DNA from: Bacteroidota bacterium
GTDB taxonomy: Bacteria > Bacteroidota > Bacteroidia > Chitinophagales > Chitinophagaceae
Reading direction: 5' to 3'
Assembly (NCBI GenBank): GCA_016868585.1
Contig: VGGR01000001.1
Coordinates: 310,001 to 374,000, forward strand
DNA: 64,000 bases
The notes under the pieces were generated by a model. The model saw only the letters and a program-made list of their open reading frames with translations, was not told the origin of the DNA and searched no databases. The first letter of the stretch is position 1. Each line of letters opens with the position of its first letter. Both the position numbers and the translations under genes were made by a program. This document shows, one piece after another, positions 49,262 through 58,317 of the stretch.

Positions 49262-50032
49262 TCAAAACTTTAGGTGGCGAACCGTTAATCCGTCGTTGAT
49301 CAACTGTTTGAGCGAATCGATTCCAATGCGGAGATGGTCCTCCACATATTTTCGGGTAACCTCTTTGTCGCTTTCCTCTGTTTTAACCCCTTCTGGTATC
49401 ATGGGTTGGTCGCTGACTAATAAAAGCGCACCTGTGGGGAGTTTATTGTAAAAGCCAACAGCAAAAATGGTTGCAGTCTCCATGTCAATTGCATAAGCCC
49501 TGATTTTTTGTAAATATTCCTTGAATTCCTCATCGTGTTCCCAAACACGTCGGTTGGTGGTGTATACGGTACCCGTCCAATAATCTACCTCATAGTCACG
49601 TATCGTGGTTGAAACAGCTTTTTGTAAGGCGAACGCAGGAAGGGCTGGCACTTCAGTTGGAAAATAGTCATTAGAGGTGCCCTCGCCTCTGATGGCTGCA
49701 ATGGGAAGAATTAAATCGCCTATTTTATTTCGCTTTTTTAGCCCCCCGCATTTTCCTAAAAAAAGTACAGCCTTGGGTTCTACGGCTGTTAATAAATCCA
49801 TTACCGTGGCAGCAGTAGGGCTGCCCATCCCAAAGTTTATAATACTGATGTCATTGGCCGTTGCGCATTGCATGGGCTTGCCAATTCCCTTTACTTCAAC
49901 CTGGTTCCATTGTGCAAACAGTGTTACGTAATGACTAAAATTGGTGAGTAATATATATTTCCCAAAGCTATCCAGGTTCTCTCCGGTGTATCGGGGCAAC
50001 CAGTTTTGTACTATATCTTCTTTTGTCTTCAT
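49262..50032 (-). CDS. amn: AMP nucleosidase (short form)
   Basis: The enzyme hydrolyses AMP to adenine and ribose-5-phosphate. The 256-residue protein is the phosphorylase-fold part: NFGMGSPTAATVMDLL, VLFLGKCGGLKKRNKIGDLILP, IRGEGTSNDYFP and IDMETATIFAVGF, the last with the usual M-E pair for ribose. E. coli Amn is longer (484 residues) and has an extra N-terminal domain; this short form is what I know from Bacteroidota. It diverges from the HsdR-N gene with 30 bases between starts. Confidence 0.9.
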   Translation of the reverse strand: MKTKEDIVQNWLPRYTGENLDSFGKYILLTNFSHYVTLFAQWNQVEVKGIGKPMQCATANDISIINFGMGSPTAATVMDLLTAVEPKAVLFLGKCGGLKKRNKIGDLILPIAAIRGEGTSNDYFPTEVPALPAFALQKAVSTTIRDYEVDYWTGTVYTTNRRVWEHDEEFKEYLQKIRAYAIDMETATIFAVGFYNKLPTGALLLVSDQPMIPEGVKTEESDKEVTRKYVEDHLRIGIDSLKQLINDGLTVRHLKF

Positions 50033-50062
50033 GACATAAAGTTAACCAATTAACTTCGATTC

Positions 50063-50503
50063 ATGATTGAGTTAGATTATCCTGCAGTAGAATTACATGA
50101 GCGCCAACAGGGTAGAGTAGCTCAACTTTTTGATCCTTTTCGTAAAAGTTGGGTGCAACGCACACCTGAAGAGTGGGTGCGCCAACAATTTCTTCAACTT
50201 TTAGTACATAAGCATCATTATCCGGTTTCGTTAATTGCTGTTGAAAAAAGCATTCAAGTAGGCTTGGTCACCAAGCGATTTGACATTTTGATCTACGACA
50301 AGGGTCTTGCACCCTGGATGCTGATTGAATGTAAAGCGCCCTCGGTAAAATTAGACCACACTGTGTTGGAGCAAGTGATACAATATAATATGGGTGTTCC
50401 AGTTTCTTATATGATTATTGTGAATGGCCCTATTTGTCATGGCTGGAAGCGAGTAAATGGCCAGCTTGCTGCACTTGAAAAAATACCTGATTTTTCTGTG
50501 TAA
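50063..50503 (+). CDS. Orphan protein with HsdR N-terminal nuclease-like domain
   Basis: The 146-residue protein starts IELDYPAVELHERQQGR, has VRQQFLQLLVHKHHYP, then RFDILIYDKG and WMLIECKAPSVKL. The D...E-x-K pattern is a PD-(D/E)xK nuclease core as found in the N-terminal part of type I restriction HsdR subunits. There is no helicase domain and no hsdM or hsdS nearby, so a complete restriction system is absent. Such short proteins are common and conserved in Bacteroidota; what they do is unclear. A TAACTTCG box (50051-50058) sits four bases before the ATG. Confidence 0.85.
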   Translation: MIELDYPAVELHERQQGRVAQLFDPFRKSWVQRTPEEWVRQQFLQLLVHKHHYPVSLIAVEKSIQVGLVTKRFDILIYDKGLAPWMLIECKAPSVKLDHTVLEQVIQYNMGVPVSYMIIVNGPICHGWKRVNGQLAALEKIPDFSV

Positions 50504-50556
50504 GTACCTTGTTGAATAGAATAGTTACCGATTAGACTTTCGGTCAAACTATTCCT

Positions 50557-52092
50557 ATGAGAAATTTGCTCCTTTCGCTATTAGTCTGCTTGCTGATTCT
50601 GAGTTGCAGAAAAACAGATTCTGTAAGCATTATTGATAGTACACAAAATAAAAGATCAACTGTTGATACACTTCGGATAATTATTCAGCAATCGCTTATT
50701 AATAAAGGAAATTTCGAATGGGCATCTGTATCTCCTGCTCTACTTTGGTCAGCCATACAACGCAGTAATGGAGTTGTATCGGTGGGTTATCAGATCGCAG
50801 CAAAATCGTTTCGGGAAGACCAATTAGCCACAATTGATATCAAGGCAAGGGAGTGGTTGGACGCCAAACAGATTTTATTAGAGGAACTTTTACTTCTTGA
50901 ACAGAGGCTTAATCCTGCGTTGGCATTGACCTCTATTTTGCCTTGGGAGGAGCATGTTCTTCCAGTTATTAATATCGTGCTAAAAAATCCCCACTCATTA
51001 TCTTATTTGTTACAGTCTCCATTGGTGCGTTATGTGGAACCCATGGAATATGATCAGCTTTTATTTGCTGTAGAGGACCAGAGATTCAGTGGGTGCGCCA
51101 GTAATCTTCCTACCCGCGGTTTAGTACCAGGTGTGCATTATGGTGTTGTTACGCCAAACGTAAAAGCATCATGGAATTATCCAGCACATGGGATATTGGA
51201 TGCCTGGCGCTATGTATCGGGAAAGGGCATTAAAGTTTTTTTGATCGATACAGGAATTGGCTATGATCAAGAATGTCTGGGTGTCAACTTTAATCAGGGA
51301 TTTTCAGGTGCCAGAACCCTGGAGCGGCTGGTAACATTGCCCCGAAAACGATTCTTAGGTATTATCAACCTGGGCCCTGTTGAAACTCCGGAGGACAGAT
51401 GCGGTCATGGGACGGCAATGGCTGGGGTATTGGCTGCACCCAGGGGAATCAGCGGAAATATGGTGGGAATTGCTTACAATTCCAACTTGGTTACCTGCAG
51501 AGCAGCTGCAGATGTTTTTATTGATGAGGCCCGAGAAGTAAAAGGGGTAAGCGATGCATTCACTACGGCGGCGCAACGTGCAGATGTGAAAGTGATCAGC
51601 ATGAGTATGGGTAGAATAACGGTCAGTTCCCAAATAAGAGATGCCATCCAATATGCACATGCCAAAGGAAAATTGATTTTTTGTGCAGCAGGTACTTCTT
51701 TTGCATTTACGGCAAATTGGGCGGGTGTGGTTTTCCCGGCAACACTTCCGGAAGTGCAAGCTGTTACCGGAGTAAAACAATTCACAAATTTTGAAGCCTG
51801 CACACTATGCCATTCTGGCCCCGAAGTTGATTTTGTGGTAGAGATGGAACGGGCCGGGGATGCAACCCATCCTCTAACAGTTGCGGATCGTGGAAATGAG
51901 CCCTCCACCATTGGAGGTTCATCAGTGGCAACCGTGTCAATGGCAGCTATGACAGCATTAGTATGGAGCCGATTCCCTTACTACTCTCGGGATCAGATTT
52001 TAACTCTGCTGGAACGTTATAGTACTTATTATCCGCAGCGGGATTCAAGGTGGGGTTGGGGCAAATTTCAGCCGGTACTGGCTGTTGACTGA
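50557..52092 (+). CDS. Lipoprotein subtilisin-like protease (S8) with altered oxyanion hole
   Basis: The 511-residue protein starts with a lipoprotein signal (lipobox LLILSC, Cys17). Residues 25-170 are an unrecognised, probably propeptide-like helical domain. The S8 catalytic domain has Asp231 (FLIDTG), His284 (CGHGTAMAGV) and Ser456 (GGSSVATVSMAA). The position of the oxyanion-hole asparagine, normally A-A-G-N, reads CAAGTS, so Thr380 replaces it. There is no T9SS C-terminal domain, so it differs in location from the subtilase at 41-43 kb: it should be membrane-anchored. A convergent terminator separates it from glutamate dehydrogenase. Confidence 0.88.
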   Translation: MRNLLLSLLVCLLILSCRKTDSVSIIDSTQNKRSTVDTLRIIIQQSLINKGNFEWASVSPALLWSAIQRSNGVVSVGYQIAAKSFREDQLATIDIKAREWLDAKQILLEELLLLEQRLNPALALTSILPWEEHVLPVINIVLKNPHSLSYLLQSPLVRYVEPMEYDQLLFAVEDQRFSGCASNLPTRGLVPGVHYGVVTPNVKASWNYPAHGILDAWRYVSGKGIKVFLIDTGIGYDQECLGVNFNQGFSGARTLERLVTLPRKRFLGIINLGPVETPEDRCGHGTAMAGVLAAPRGISGNMVGIAYNSNLVTCRAAADVFIDEAREVKGVSDAFTTAAQRADVKVISMSMGRITVSSQIRDAIQYAHAKGKLIFCAAGTSFAFTANWAGVVFPATLPEVQAVTGVKQFTNFEACTLCHSGPEVDFVVEMERAGDATHPLTVADRGNEPSTIGGSSVATVSMAAMTALVWSRFPYYSRDQILTLLERYSTYYPQRDSRWGWGKFQPVLAVD

Positions 52093-52116
52093 AAGAGGAG
52101 TACCACTTTTTCAGAT

Positions 52117-52150
52117 AAAAAAAGCTGTCCGACCTGGACAGCTTTAATTT
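52117..52150. terminator. Bidirectional terminator between the S8 gene and gdhA
   Basis: A 10-bp perfect stem AAAGCTGTCC/GGACAGCTTT with loop GACCT is flanked by A-rich sequence on the left and T-rich on the right, so it can serve both convergent genes. Confidence 0.85.
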
Positions 52151-52166
52151 TGTATTAAAGGAATTT

Positions 52167-53585
52167 TTATGGAAATATCCCTAGCTCAGCATAGATTATT
52201 GCAACCTTGTTAATGGCTACAACATAGGCTGCGGTACGCATATCGGGTATGGCAGGGTTTTCTTTCCATACGGTCATGATCTCATGTGTTGCGTTGATCA
52301 TGGTTTCTTCCAATCCACTATAAACAAAATCTACTTCATCAGGGCCGCGCATAATTAATTCCCTGGCGTGAGCATTTGATTTTTTCCCTGTCAATTCTTC
52401 AATTTGGTTCAGGATGCTGCTATGTACGTTTTCAGTAAAGCGCTTCTCCATTCTACCGTATCTGACATGACTTAAATTCTTAAGCCACTCGAAATAGGAT
52501 ACGGTTACCCCTCCTGCATTCAAATACATGTCAGGAATTACAATGGTTCCCTTTTTAGCAAAGTAGTCATCTGCCTCAGGGGTTAATGGACCATTGGCCC
52601 CTTCTCCTATGATCTTAGCTTTTATGCGGGGGGCGTTTTCCTCATTGATCACGTTCTCCAAAGCGGCGGGGATAAGAATGTCACATTCAAGCTCAAGGGC
52701 TTCATTAGCATGCTTAATGTGTTTAGCTCCGGGGAAATTTAATATTGACCCTGATTTTTTCCGATGTTGAAATACAGCTTCAACATCTAATCCTTTTTCA
52801 TCAAATATGGCTCCTTCGTATTCGGCTAAGGCTATTACTTTTGCGCCTGCAAGCTGAAAAAAATGAGCTGCCCAATATCCCACATTGCCCAAACCCTGGA
52901 CAATGACCCTCTTATTTTCAATACCTAATGGCAAACTTAGTTTGCTCATGATGTCAGGGATATTACAAACCTCTCTGGTGCCATAGAATACACCAAGGCC
53001 AGTGGCTTCTCTTCTTCCTCTCACACCTCCCTGCGTGATTGGTTTACCGGTCACGCAACCAGCTGCATCCAGCTCGCCAGATCTCATAGAAACATAGGTA
53101 TCCAGCACCCAAGACATCTCGCGTTCTCCGGTTCCGTAATCCGGCGCTGGTACATCAATTCCAGGGCCAATGAAATTCTTTTTGATCAGCTCTGATGTAT
53201 AACGTCGGGTAATGCGCTCTAATTCACCAACCGAATATTTTTTTGGGTCTATTTTGATCCCCCCCTTTCCTCCACCAAAAGGAACATTCACAATGGTGCA
53301 TTTATAGGTCATCAACGCGGCTAGGGCCATCACTTCATCCTGATTGACCTCAGCAGCAAATCGAATTCCTCCTTTACAAGGAGTCTTATGGTGAGAATGC
53401 TGGACACGATAAGCTTCGATTACTTCAATTTCTCCGTTGTCTCTTTTGATCGGGAATCGAAGCTGAAGCACCGCATTACATTGTCTGATATGATTGAGTA
53501 ATCCAGAATCCCATTTTGTGAATCGGGCAGCCTTATCGAAACTTCTTTCTACGGCTCCGAAAAAACTGTAATTTTTGTCCGACAT
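52167..53585 (-). CDS. Glutamate dehydrogenase (Glu/Leu/Phe/Val family)
   Basis: The enzyme interconverts glutamate and 2-oxoglutarate plus ammonia. The 472-residue protein has [18 protein letters not shown] with the catalytic lysine region, [40 protein letters not shown], a Rossmann domain ([17 protein letters not shown]) and [12 protein letters not shown]. The fingerprint RVQHS...TPCKGGIR is closer to the larger NAD(P) glutamate dehydrogenases than to leucine dehydrogenase. Cofactor choice is uncertain. The open start at 53585 (MSDKNYSFF) looks right. It is a single gene, facing ccmD. Confidence 0.92.
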   Translation of the reverse strand: MSDKNYSFFGAVERSFDKAARFTKWDSGLLNHIRQCNAVLQLRFPIKRDNGEIEVIEAYRVQHSHHKTPCKGGIRFAAEVNQDEVMALAALMTYKCTIVNVPFGGGKGGIKIDPKKYSVGELERITRRYTSELIKKNFIGPGIDVPAPDYGTGEREMSWVLDTYVSMRSGELDAAGCVTGKPITQGGVRGRREATGLGVFYGTREVCNIPDIMSKLSLPLGIENKRVIVQGLGNVGYWAAHFFQLAGAKVIALAEYEGAIFDEKGLDVEAVFQHRKKSGSILNFPGAKHIKHANEALELECDILIPAALENVINEENAPRIKAKIIGEGANGPLTPEADDYFAKKGTIVIPDMYLNAGGVTVSYFEWLKNLSHVRYGRMEKRFTENVHSSILNQIEELTGKKSNAHARELIMRGPDEVDFVYSGLEETMINATHEIMTVWKENPAIPDMRTAAYVVAINKVAIIYAELGIFP

Positions 53586-53623
53586 AAATTGTTTTTTTGT
53601 TTGAGCAATCGTTTTGTATTGGC

Positions 53624-53833
53624 TTATTTTAAGTTCTCCATTTTAGCAATCTTTCTGTCAAGTCGAATCAGGTAGAGAATTAACCCGGCGAGAATCGCTA
53701 ACATAACGGCAACAACAACATAAATACGGCCATCACTTCGCATCAGGTGGGCCATTTCAGCTTTAGGGGCTTGACTTAATAGTGGTTGATTAAACAGGAG
53801 AAATATGGCAGCAAGGGGTAATAATTTTTTCAT
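53624..53833 (-). CDS. CcmD family protein
   Basis: The 69-residue protein has a cleavable-looking signal ([18 protein letters not shown]), a second hydrophobic helix ([20 protein letters not shown]) and a basic C-terminus [13 protein letters not shown], the size and topology of CcmD, a small partner that releases haem-loaded CcmE from CcmABC. Its start overlaps the end of ccmC by four bases. Similarity to proteobacterial CcmD is low, so the call rests on size, topology and its place after ccmC. Confidence 0.8.
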   Translation of the reverse strand: MKKLLPLAAIFLLFNQPLLSQAPKAEMAHLMRSDGRIYVVVAVMLAILAGLILYLIRLDRKIAKMENLK

Positions 53834-54525
53834 AATCCAAATTTTTTACCGGCAAGCACCTGTAAGCGAATTTTTAACTGGGTTATCCAAATTCCTAAAA
53901 GCGTCCACCCTACTACAGCAGGGTAGAAGACAATTCGCATATCAGCGCTAATGTCATTTTCAACATCGAGAGCAGGATTGCCTTCATTTCCAGGATGCAG
54001 ACTGGGAAGCACGCGTGGAAGAATCCATATGGCCGGGAATAACAGCACAAAAGCAAATATGTTGTAAACAGCACTTATCCTTGCTCTTTTGTCTATATCG
54101 TTTATGGAATCTCTGAGAATCATATATGCAGCATAAACCAATAAGGCAACCGCTGCTCCAATAAGTTTGGGATCCCTTGCGATGGTGCTAAAAGAATCGA
54201 GTAGGGGAATATTGGGATCTGCCCAAGTAAATGAAGCCCAGATAGCACCAGTCCCATACCCTAATAGCCCAAAAAGGATCCCCGTTCCTGCATATAATCG
54301 AGCTGCGCGATCAAGCTTGGGCTGCAGGGTGCTGAGATAACGAATAGAATGAACTAGAGAGATCATGAAAAGTATCATCATGGCAAACCACATGCAAACA
54401 TGAAAATAAAGATTGCGAATGGTTTCCTGCAGTGGGGGAAGTCGGGGTACTGGTCCCAACAAGCCCGCTATAAATGTGTAGGCGAGCAATAAGATTGTCA
54501 ATATCTTCCACCAATGCTTCTTCAT
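53830..54525 (-). CDS. ccmC: Cytochrome c biogenesis protein CcmC/CcsA family
   Basis: The 231-residue integral membrane protein has six hydrophobic helices, a tryptophan-rich periplasmic motif GAIWASFTWADP, and histidines in LYFHVCMWFAMM and SLVHSIRYL, the likely haem ligands. It delivers haem during cytochrome c maturation. The start at MKKHWWKIL (54525) is preferred over an ATG 15 bases upstream. It lies between ccmB (52 bases upstream) and ccmD (4-base overlap). ccmA, ccmE and ccmF are not in the window. Confidence 0.9.
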   Translation of the reverse strand: MKKHWWKILTILLLAYTFIAGLLGPVPRLPPLQETIRNLYFHVCMWFAMMILFMISLVHSIRYLSTLQPKLDRAARLYAGTGILFGLLGYGTGAIWASFTWADPNIPLLDSFSTIARDPKLIGAAVALLVYAAYMILRDSINDIDKRARISAVYNIFAFVLLFPAIWILPRVLPSLHPGNEGNPALDVENDISADMRIVFYPAVVGWTLLGIWITQLKIRLQVLAGKKFGL

Positions 54526-54577
54526 GAATTTCCACTGCAAAATTAAGGAGATAGGATCAAAAGGGCAGATTAAACAC

Positions 54578-55225
54578 TTAGTCTTTCCACAAAAACGGGA
54601 ATAGAATCACGGCTAACAAGATAACCAGTGCATCCAGTGCCAGTAACAACAAAATGGTTGGAATGGGTATGCTTACTAAGGGAGAAAATGCGGTTGAGGA
54701 TAGTCTCATCAATAACACCACTTGCGGAATTATTACTGGGAAGCCCATAATGGCCATCACAGCGGCATTTTGTTGAGCACGGGCGGCAATGGCCGCCAAA
54801 AAGCCAAAAACTAAACTCAGACTAAAGCCTCCTAAAAAAACCATTCCAACAAAAGCTCCCATCTTATCTACCGGGTTTCCCATCAATACTAAGAAAAACA
54901 GGAGACTGATGGCGCTCATCGCCAACATCAATATACCATTGTAAAATAATTTGGCAAGGATAAAGCTGGTAGGGTGGTTAAGTGTAAAGTAATAAAGCAT
55001 TCTGCCTCTGCTTTCTTGTAAAAAGGCTTTAGCCACTGCGTTTATACATATAAAAAGTTGTGTTATCCAAAATAATCCATTCCATATATTGGCTTCCGGC
55101 GACTCAATGGCCATGAAAAGAAGAAAAAGAGTAGCAGCACCATAAAGCAGCAAGCCATAGAAGCTATATTGTTGCCGAAGCTCCAAGAGGAGATCTTTTT
55201 TTATGAGAGAAAAAATATGGCTCAT
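54578..55225 (-). CDS. ccmB: Haem exporter protein CcmB
   Basis: This 215-residue membrane protein is the permease of the CcmAB transporter needed for cytochrome c maturation. It starts FSLIKKDLLLELRQQYSF, the family opening, followed by six hydrophobic segments, including LLYGAATLFLLFM, and an internal GRMLYYFTLNHPTSFI loop. The ATPase CcmA is not encoded nearby. It is 3 bases from tdk, in the same orientation, so tdk-ccmB-ccmC-ccmD may share a transcript. Confidence 0.9.
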   Translation of the reverse strand: MSHIFSLIKKDLLLELRQQYSFYGLLLYGAATLFLLFMAIESPEANIWNGLFWITQLFICINAVAKAFLQESRGRMLYYFTLNHPTSFILAKLFYNGILMLAMSAISLLFFLVLMGNPVDKMGAFVGMVFLGGFSLSLVFGFLAAIAARAQQNAAVMAIMGFPVIIPQVVLLMRLSSTAFSPLVSIPIPTILLLLALDALVILLAVILFPFLWKD

Positions 55226-55228
55226 ACA

Positions 55229-55795
55229 TTAGGATTGCTGATAACACTTGCGACAACGCGCTTCATAGGAGTCAGTTGCGCCCAACATTACTTGTTCCTC
55301 GTTCGCTACTTTTCGATAGGAATAATTGGCAATTCCGCCACATTGTTGACAGATCGCATGCAGTTTTGTTACATAATCTGCCTTTGCCAGGATTTGTGGC
55401 ATTGGACCAAATGGTTTCCCTAAATAATCCATATCTAATCCTGCTACTATTACGCGAATTCCCCGGAATGCCAATAAGTCGCAACAGTCAGCAATTTCCG
55501 GGTCAAAAAATTGCGCTTCATCAATACCAACAACATCGACATTCTCGATTTTATTAAAAATCTCTTTTGATATCCGAATGGGGATTGAGTCAAAAAAGTT
55601 TGTATCATGGGATACGATCTTTTCTTCCGCATATCGATTGTCAATAAATGGTTTGAAAACAGCAATGCGCTGGTTGGCAATCCGAACACGTTTAAGGCGT
55701 CTGATCAGTTCCTCTGTTTTTCCACTAAACATTGATCCGCATATTACTTCTATGCTTCCTTTTCTTTCACCACTATTATTGGGTTCTATAAACAT
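55229..55795 (-). CDS. tdk: Thymidine kinase (type II)
   Basis: The enzyme phosphorylates thymidine (and deoxyuridine) for salvage. The 188-residue protein has the P-loop GSMFSGKTEELIRR, VGIDEAQFF, GLDMDYLGKPFGPMP and two zinc-binding cysteine pairs, CQQCGG and CRKCYQ. The length fits bacterial type II kinases. It is 34 bases after kdtA and 3 bases before ccmB on the minus strand. The dCMP deaminase at 6.4 kb belongs to the same dTMP supply network. Confidence 0.95.
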   Translation of the reverse strand: MFIEPNNSGERKGSIEVICGSMFSGKTEELIRRLKRVRIANQRIAVFKPFIDNRYAEEKIVSHDTNFFDSIPIRISKEIFNKIENVDVVGIDEAQFFDPEIADCCDLLAFRGIRVIVAGLDMDYLGKPFGPMPQILAKADYVTKLHAICQQCGGIANYSYRKVANEEQVMLGATDSYEARCRKCYQQS

Positions 55796-55829
55796 CTATT
55801 GCAGAATTATGTTGAAAGGTACAGTGACT

Positions 55830-57131
55830 TTAATTGAATGCCCATCTTTTTCTGATAAAATCCATAATCGTTGCAGTGGCTCCTTTTTTTGAGTGAACAT
55901 ATTGGTAAGCTGCATCACCCATTTTAGTAAGTTTTAAAGGATCAGTAAGTAATGATTTTAGGTGAAGCCCAAGCATATTACCGGGATCCTCATCGGTTTG
56001 CAGGGCTATCGCGCCCTTGATGGCGATCAATTCAACAGCTTCCAGAGATCGCTGGTGGTGCGGTCCAAAAAAAACGGGCACTCCATAAACAGCCGCTTCG
56101 AGGATATTATGAATGCCAGGAAATTTAAAGCCCCCGCCTACATAGGCAAAGGTAGCATAACGATAAAGCGAAGAAAGTATTCCAATCGAATCGATAATTA
56201 ATACAGAGGTAGCTGGGGTAGGGGCGTGCTGATAGGTTGAAAATAATTGAGCTGTTGGGAAAAGTAATTGCAGCTCTTTCAAATGGTTGACATTTACTTC
56301 ATGAGGAGCAATGATAAGCTTGAGATCGGATAAGGCAGGATTTTCAAACGCACGTGCTATGACCCTTTCATCCCCAGGCCAGGTACTGCCAGCCACAAGT
56401 AATGAACTATCTCCTTTAAATTGTTCTATGACCTTAAAAGATGTATGGTTTTCGGCGATCTCAATTACCCGGTCAAATCGAGTATCTCCTGCAATGGAAC
56501 TGATCGATCCCAATCCCATTTTATTCAGTAAGGCTAGCGATTGCTTATCCTGCACAAACAAATGATCAAATCGAGCTGCCATTTTTCTGTAGATAGCTCC
56601 ATACCATCTAAAAAAAGACATTTCTTTTCTGAATAGCGCGGCGATCAGCAAGAGAGGTATTTTCCTGTAGCTTATTTTCTTTAAGTAATAAAACCAGAAC
56701 TCGTATTTGACAAAAAGAACCAGTTCAGGGTGTGCAATATCCAAAAAACGTTTAGCGGTTTTAGGTCCATCCATGGGCAAATAAAACACCCAGTCAGCTC
56801 CCTTGTAATTTTTTTGTACCTCATAGCCGGAGGGCGAAAAAAAAGTGAGTAGTATCTTATGCGTAGGATATGCTGTTCTTAGTTGTTCAATCAGTGGTCT
56901 TCCTTGTTCAAATTCGCCAAGTGATGCTACATGCATCCAAATTACCCGATCCTGAGGATTAATTTGAGATCGCATTTTTTTTAATCCCCCTTTTCGTCCC
57001 ATTACCCAGGACCTTGCCTTGCCATGGAAGGGCGCGGCCACCCAAAGACAAATTTTAAAAAACAATAAAAAAATATGGTAAAACACCAGGTACAAGGCTA
57101 TTCGTTTAAGGTGTTGCAAAGTTAGTTGCAT
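55830..57131 (-). CDS. waaA: 3-deoxy-D-manno-octulosonic acid transferase (KdtA/WaaA)
   Basis: This inner-membrane GT-B glycosyltransferase adds Kdo from CMP-Kdo to lipid A precursor. The 433-residue protein has an N-terminal membrane segment (YLVFYHIFLLFF), WMHVASLGEFEQGRPLIEQL with the catalytic-type glutamate in GEFEQG, YEFWFYYL, and the C-terminal donor-binding AYVGGGFKFPGIHNILEAAVY, cut here to limit length, and FGPHHQRS. It is divergent from the DegT gene, with 50 bases between starts, at the edge of the surface-sugar genes. Confidence 0.93.
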   Translation of the reverse strand: MQLTLQHLKRIALYLVFYHIFLLFFKICLWVAAPFHGKARSWVMGRKGGLKKMRSQINPQDRVIWMHVASLGEFEQGRPLIEQLRTAYPTHKILLTFFSPSGYEVQKNYKGADWVFYLPMDGPKTAKRFLDIAHPELVLFVKYEFWFYYLKKISYRKIPLLLIAALFRKEMSFFRWYGAIYRKMAARFDHLFVQDKQSLALLNKMGLGSISSIAGDTRFDRVIEIAENHTSFKVIEQFKGDSSLLVAGSTWPGDERVIARAFENPALSDLKLIIAPHEVNVNHLKELQLLFPTAQLFSTYQHAPTPATSVLIIDSIGILSSLYRYATFAYVGGGFKFPGIHNILEAAVYGVPVFFGPHHQRSLEAVELIAIKGAIALQTDEDPGNMLGLHLKSLLTDPLKLTKMGDAAYQYVHSKKGATATIMDFIRKRWAFN

Positions 57132-57155
57132 TAGATTGAACTGTATTCATTTCGT

Positions 57156-57163
57156 TACTTTTG
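57156..57163 (+). promoter_or_regulatory. Promoter -7 box for the surface-sugar genes
   Basis: TACTTTTG matches the consensus 18 bases before the aminotransferase ATG; TTG at 57136-57138 is a possible -33 element, with a 17-base spacer. Confidence 0.55.
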
Positions 57164-57181
57164 TCAATCATTGATTAAGCT

Positions 57182-58309
57182 ATGCGCCCCATTCAAATGG
57201 TAGATACTAAAACACAGTATCTCAGAATTAAACAAGAAGTAGATGATGCCGTTCAACAGGTGATGGAGAGTAGCGCCTTTATCAACGGGCCTGCTGTTGC
57301 TGCTTTTTCTCAATCCTTGTCAGCTTATTTGGGTGTTAAGCATGTAATTCCTTGCGCCAATGGTACGGATGCTTTGCAAATTGCAATGATGGCTTTGGGT
57401 TTACAACCTGGCGATGAAGTGATAACTCCATCTTTTACGTATATCGCAACCACGGAAGTAATCGGCTTATTGAGGTTGAAACCAGTTTTTGTTGAAGTGG
57501 ATCAACATACTTTTTGTATGGATCCTGCCTCTTTGCGGAAGGCTATTACCCTGCGAACCAAAGCTATTGTGCCGGTTCATTTATATGGGCAGTCTGCGCC
57601 GATGGAAGAAATTCTTCAGATAGCTCAGGAGCACAATCTGTTTGTTATTGAGGACAATGCACAGGCAATCGGAGGCCGATACCAGTTTAGTGATGGGGTA
57701 AAAAAGATGACGGGCACAATTGGACATATTGGTTGCACTTCCTTTTATCCCTCAAAAAATTTAGGGGCCTTTGGCGATGGAGGGGCAATATTCACTAATG
57801 ACGATGCATTAGCAAACCGCATAGCTATGATTGCTAATCATGGACAAAGCAAACGTTATTACCATGATGTGGTGGGTTGCAATAGCCGATTGGATGCTAT
57901 ACAAGCTGCCCTATTATCAGTAAAGTTGAAGTATCTTGATTCTTACAACCTGGCCCGTAAAACAGCCGCTGATTTTTATGACCAGGCTTTTGCCTCTTGC
58001 GCGTCATTGACTACTCCTTACAGGGCTCCTTATGCAGATCATGTTTTCCACCAATACACCTTGCTGCTTGAAGGAGTAGATCGTGATCAATTAGCAGCCT
58101 TTCTCAGCGAAAGGCAAATTCCTTCCATGATCTATTATCCTGTGCCTGGCCATCGTCAAAAAATGTTTGGTCTCTCAGGAACTTCGCTTCCTGACCTGCC
58201 AGTAACAGATTGGCTAACGGAACGTGTTTTTTCCCTTCCGATTCATACGGAACTAGATCAAGAGCAATTAGCTGCCATTTCCGGTGCCGTTTTGGAATTT
58301 ATTGGATAA
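57182..58309 (+). CDS. DegT/DnrJ/EryC1/StrS sugar aminotransferase
   Basis: This PLP enzyme should aminate a nucleotide-linked keto sugar for surface polysaccharide. The 375-residue protein has PCANGTDALQIAMMALG, GDEVITPSFTYIATTEV, PVHLYGQSAPMEEI, IEDNAQAIGG and the PLP-lysine block CTSFYPSKNLGAFGDGGAI. FVEVDQHTFCMDP and HGQSKRYYHDVVG are also family marks. The specific sugar is not readable. It leads a four-gene plus-strand cluster with a UDP-sugar dehydrogenase, rfbC and rfbD; the gap to the next gene is 8 bases. Confidence 0.93.
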   Translation: MRPIQMVDTKTQYLRIKQEVDDAVQQVMESSAFINGPAVAAFSQSLSAYLGVKHVIPCANGTDALQIAMMALGLQPGDEVITPSFTYIATTEVIGLLRLKPVFVEVDQHTFCMDPASLRKAITLRTKAIVPVHLYGQSAPMEEILQIAQEHNLFVIEDNAQAIGGRYQFSDGVKKMTGTIGHIGCTSFYPSKNLGAFGDGGAIFTNDDALANRIAMIANHGQSKRYYHDVVGCNSRLDAIQAALLSVKLKYLDSYNLARKTAADFYDQAFASCASLTTPYRAPYADHVFHQYTLLLEGVDRDQLAAFLSERQIPSMIYYPVPGHRQKMFGLSGTSLPDLPVTDWLTERVFSLPIHTELDQEQLAAISGAVLEFIG

Positions 58310-58317
58310 TTAGTTTT

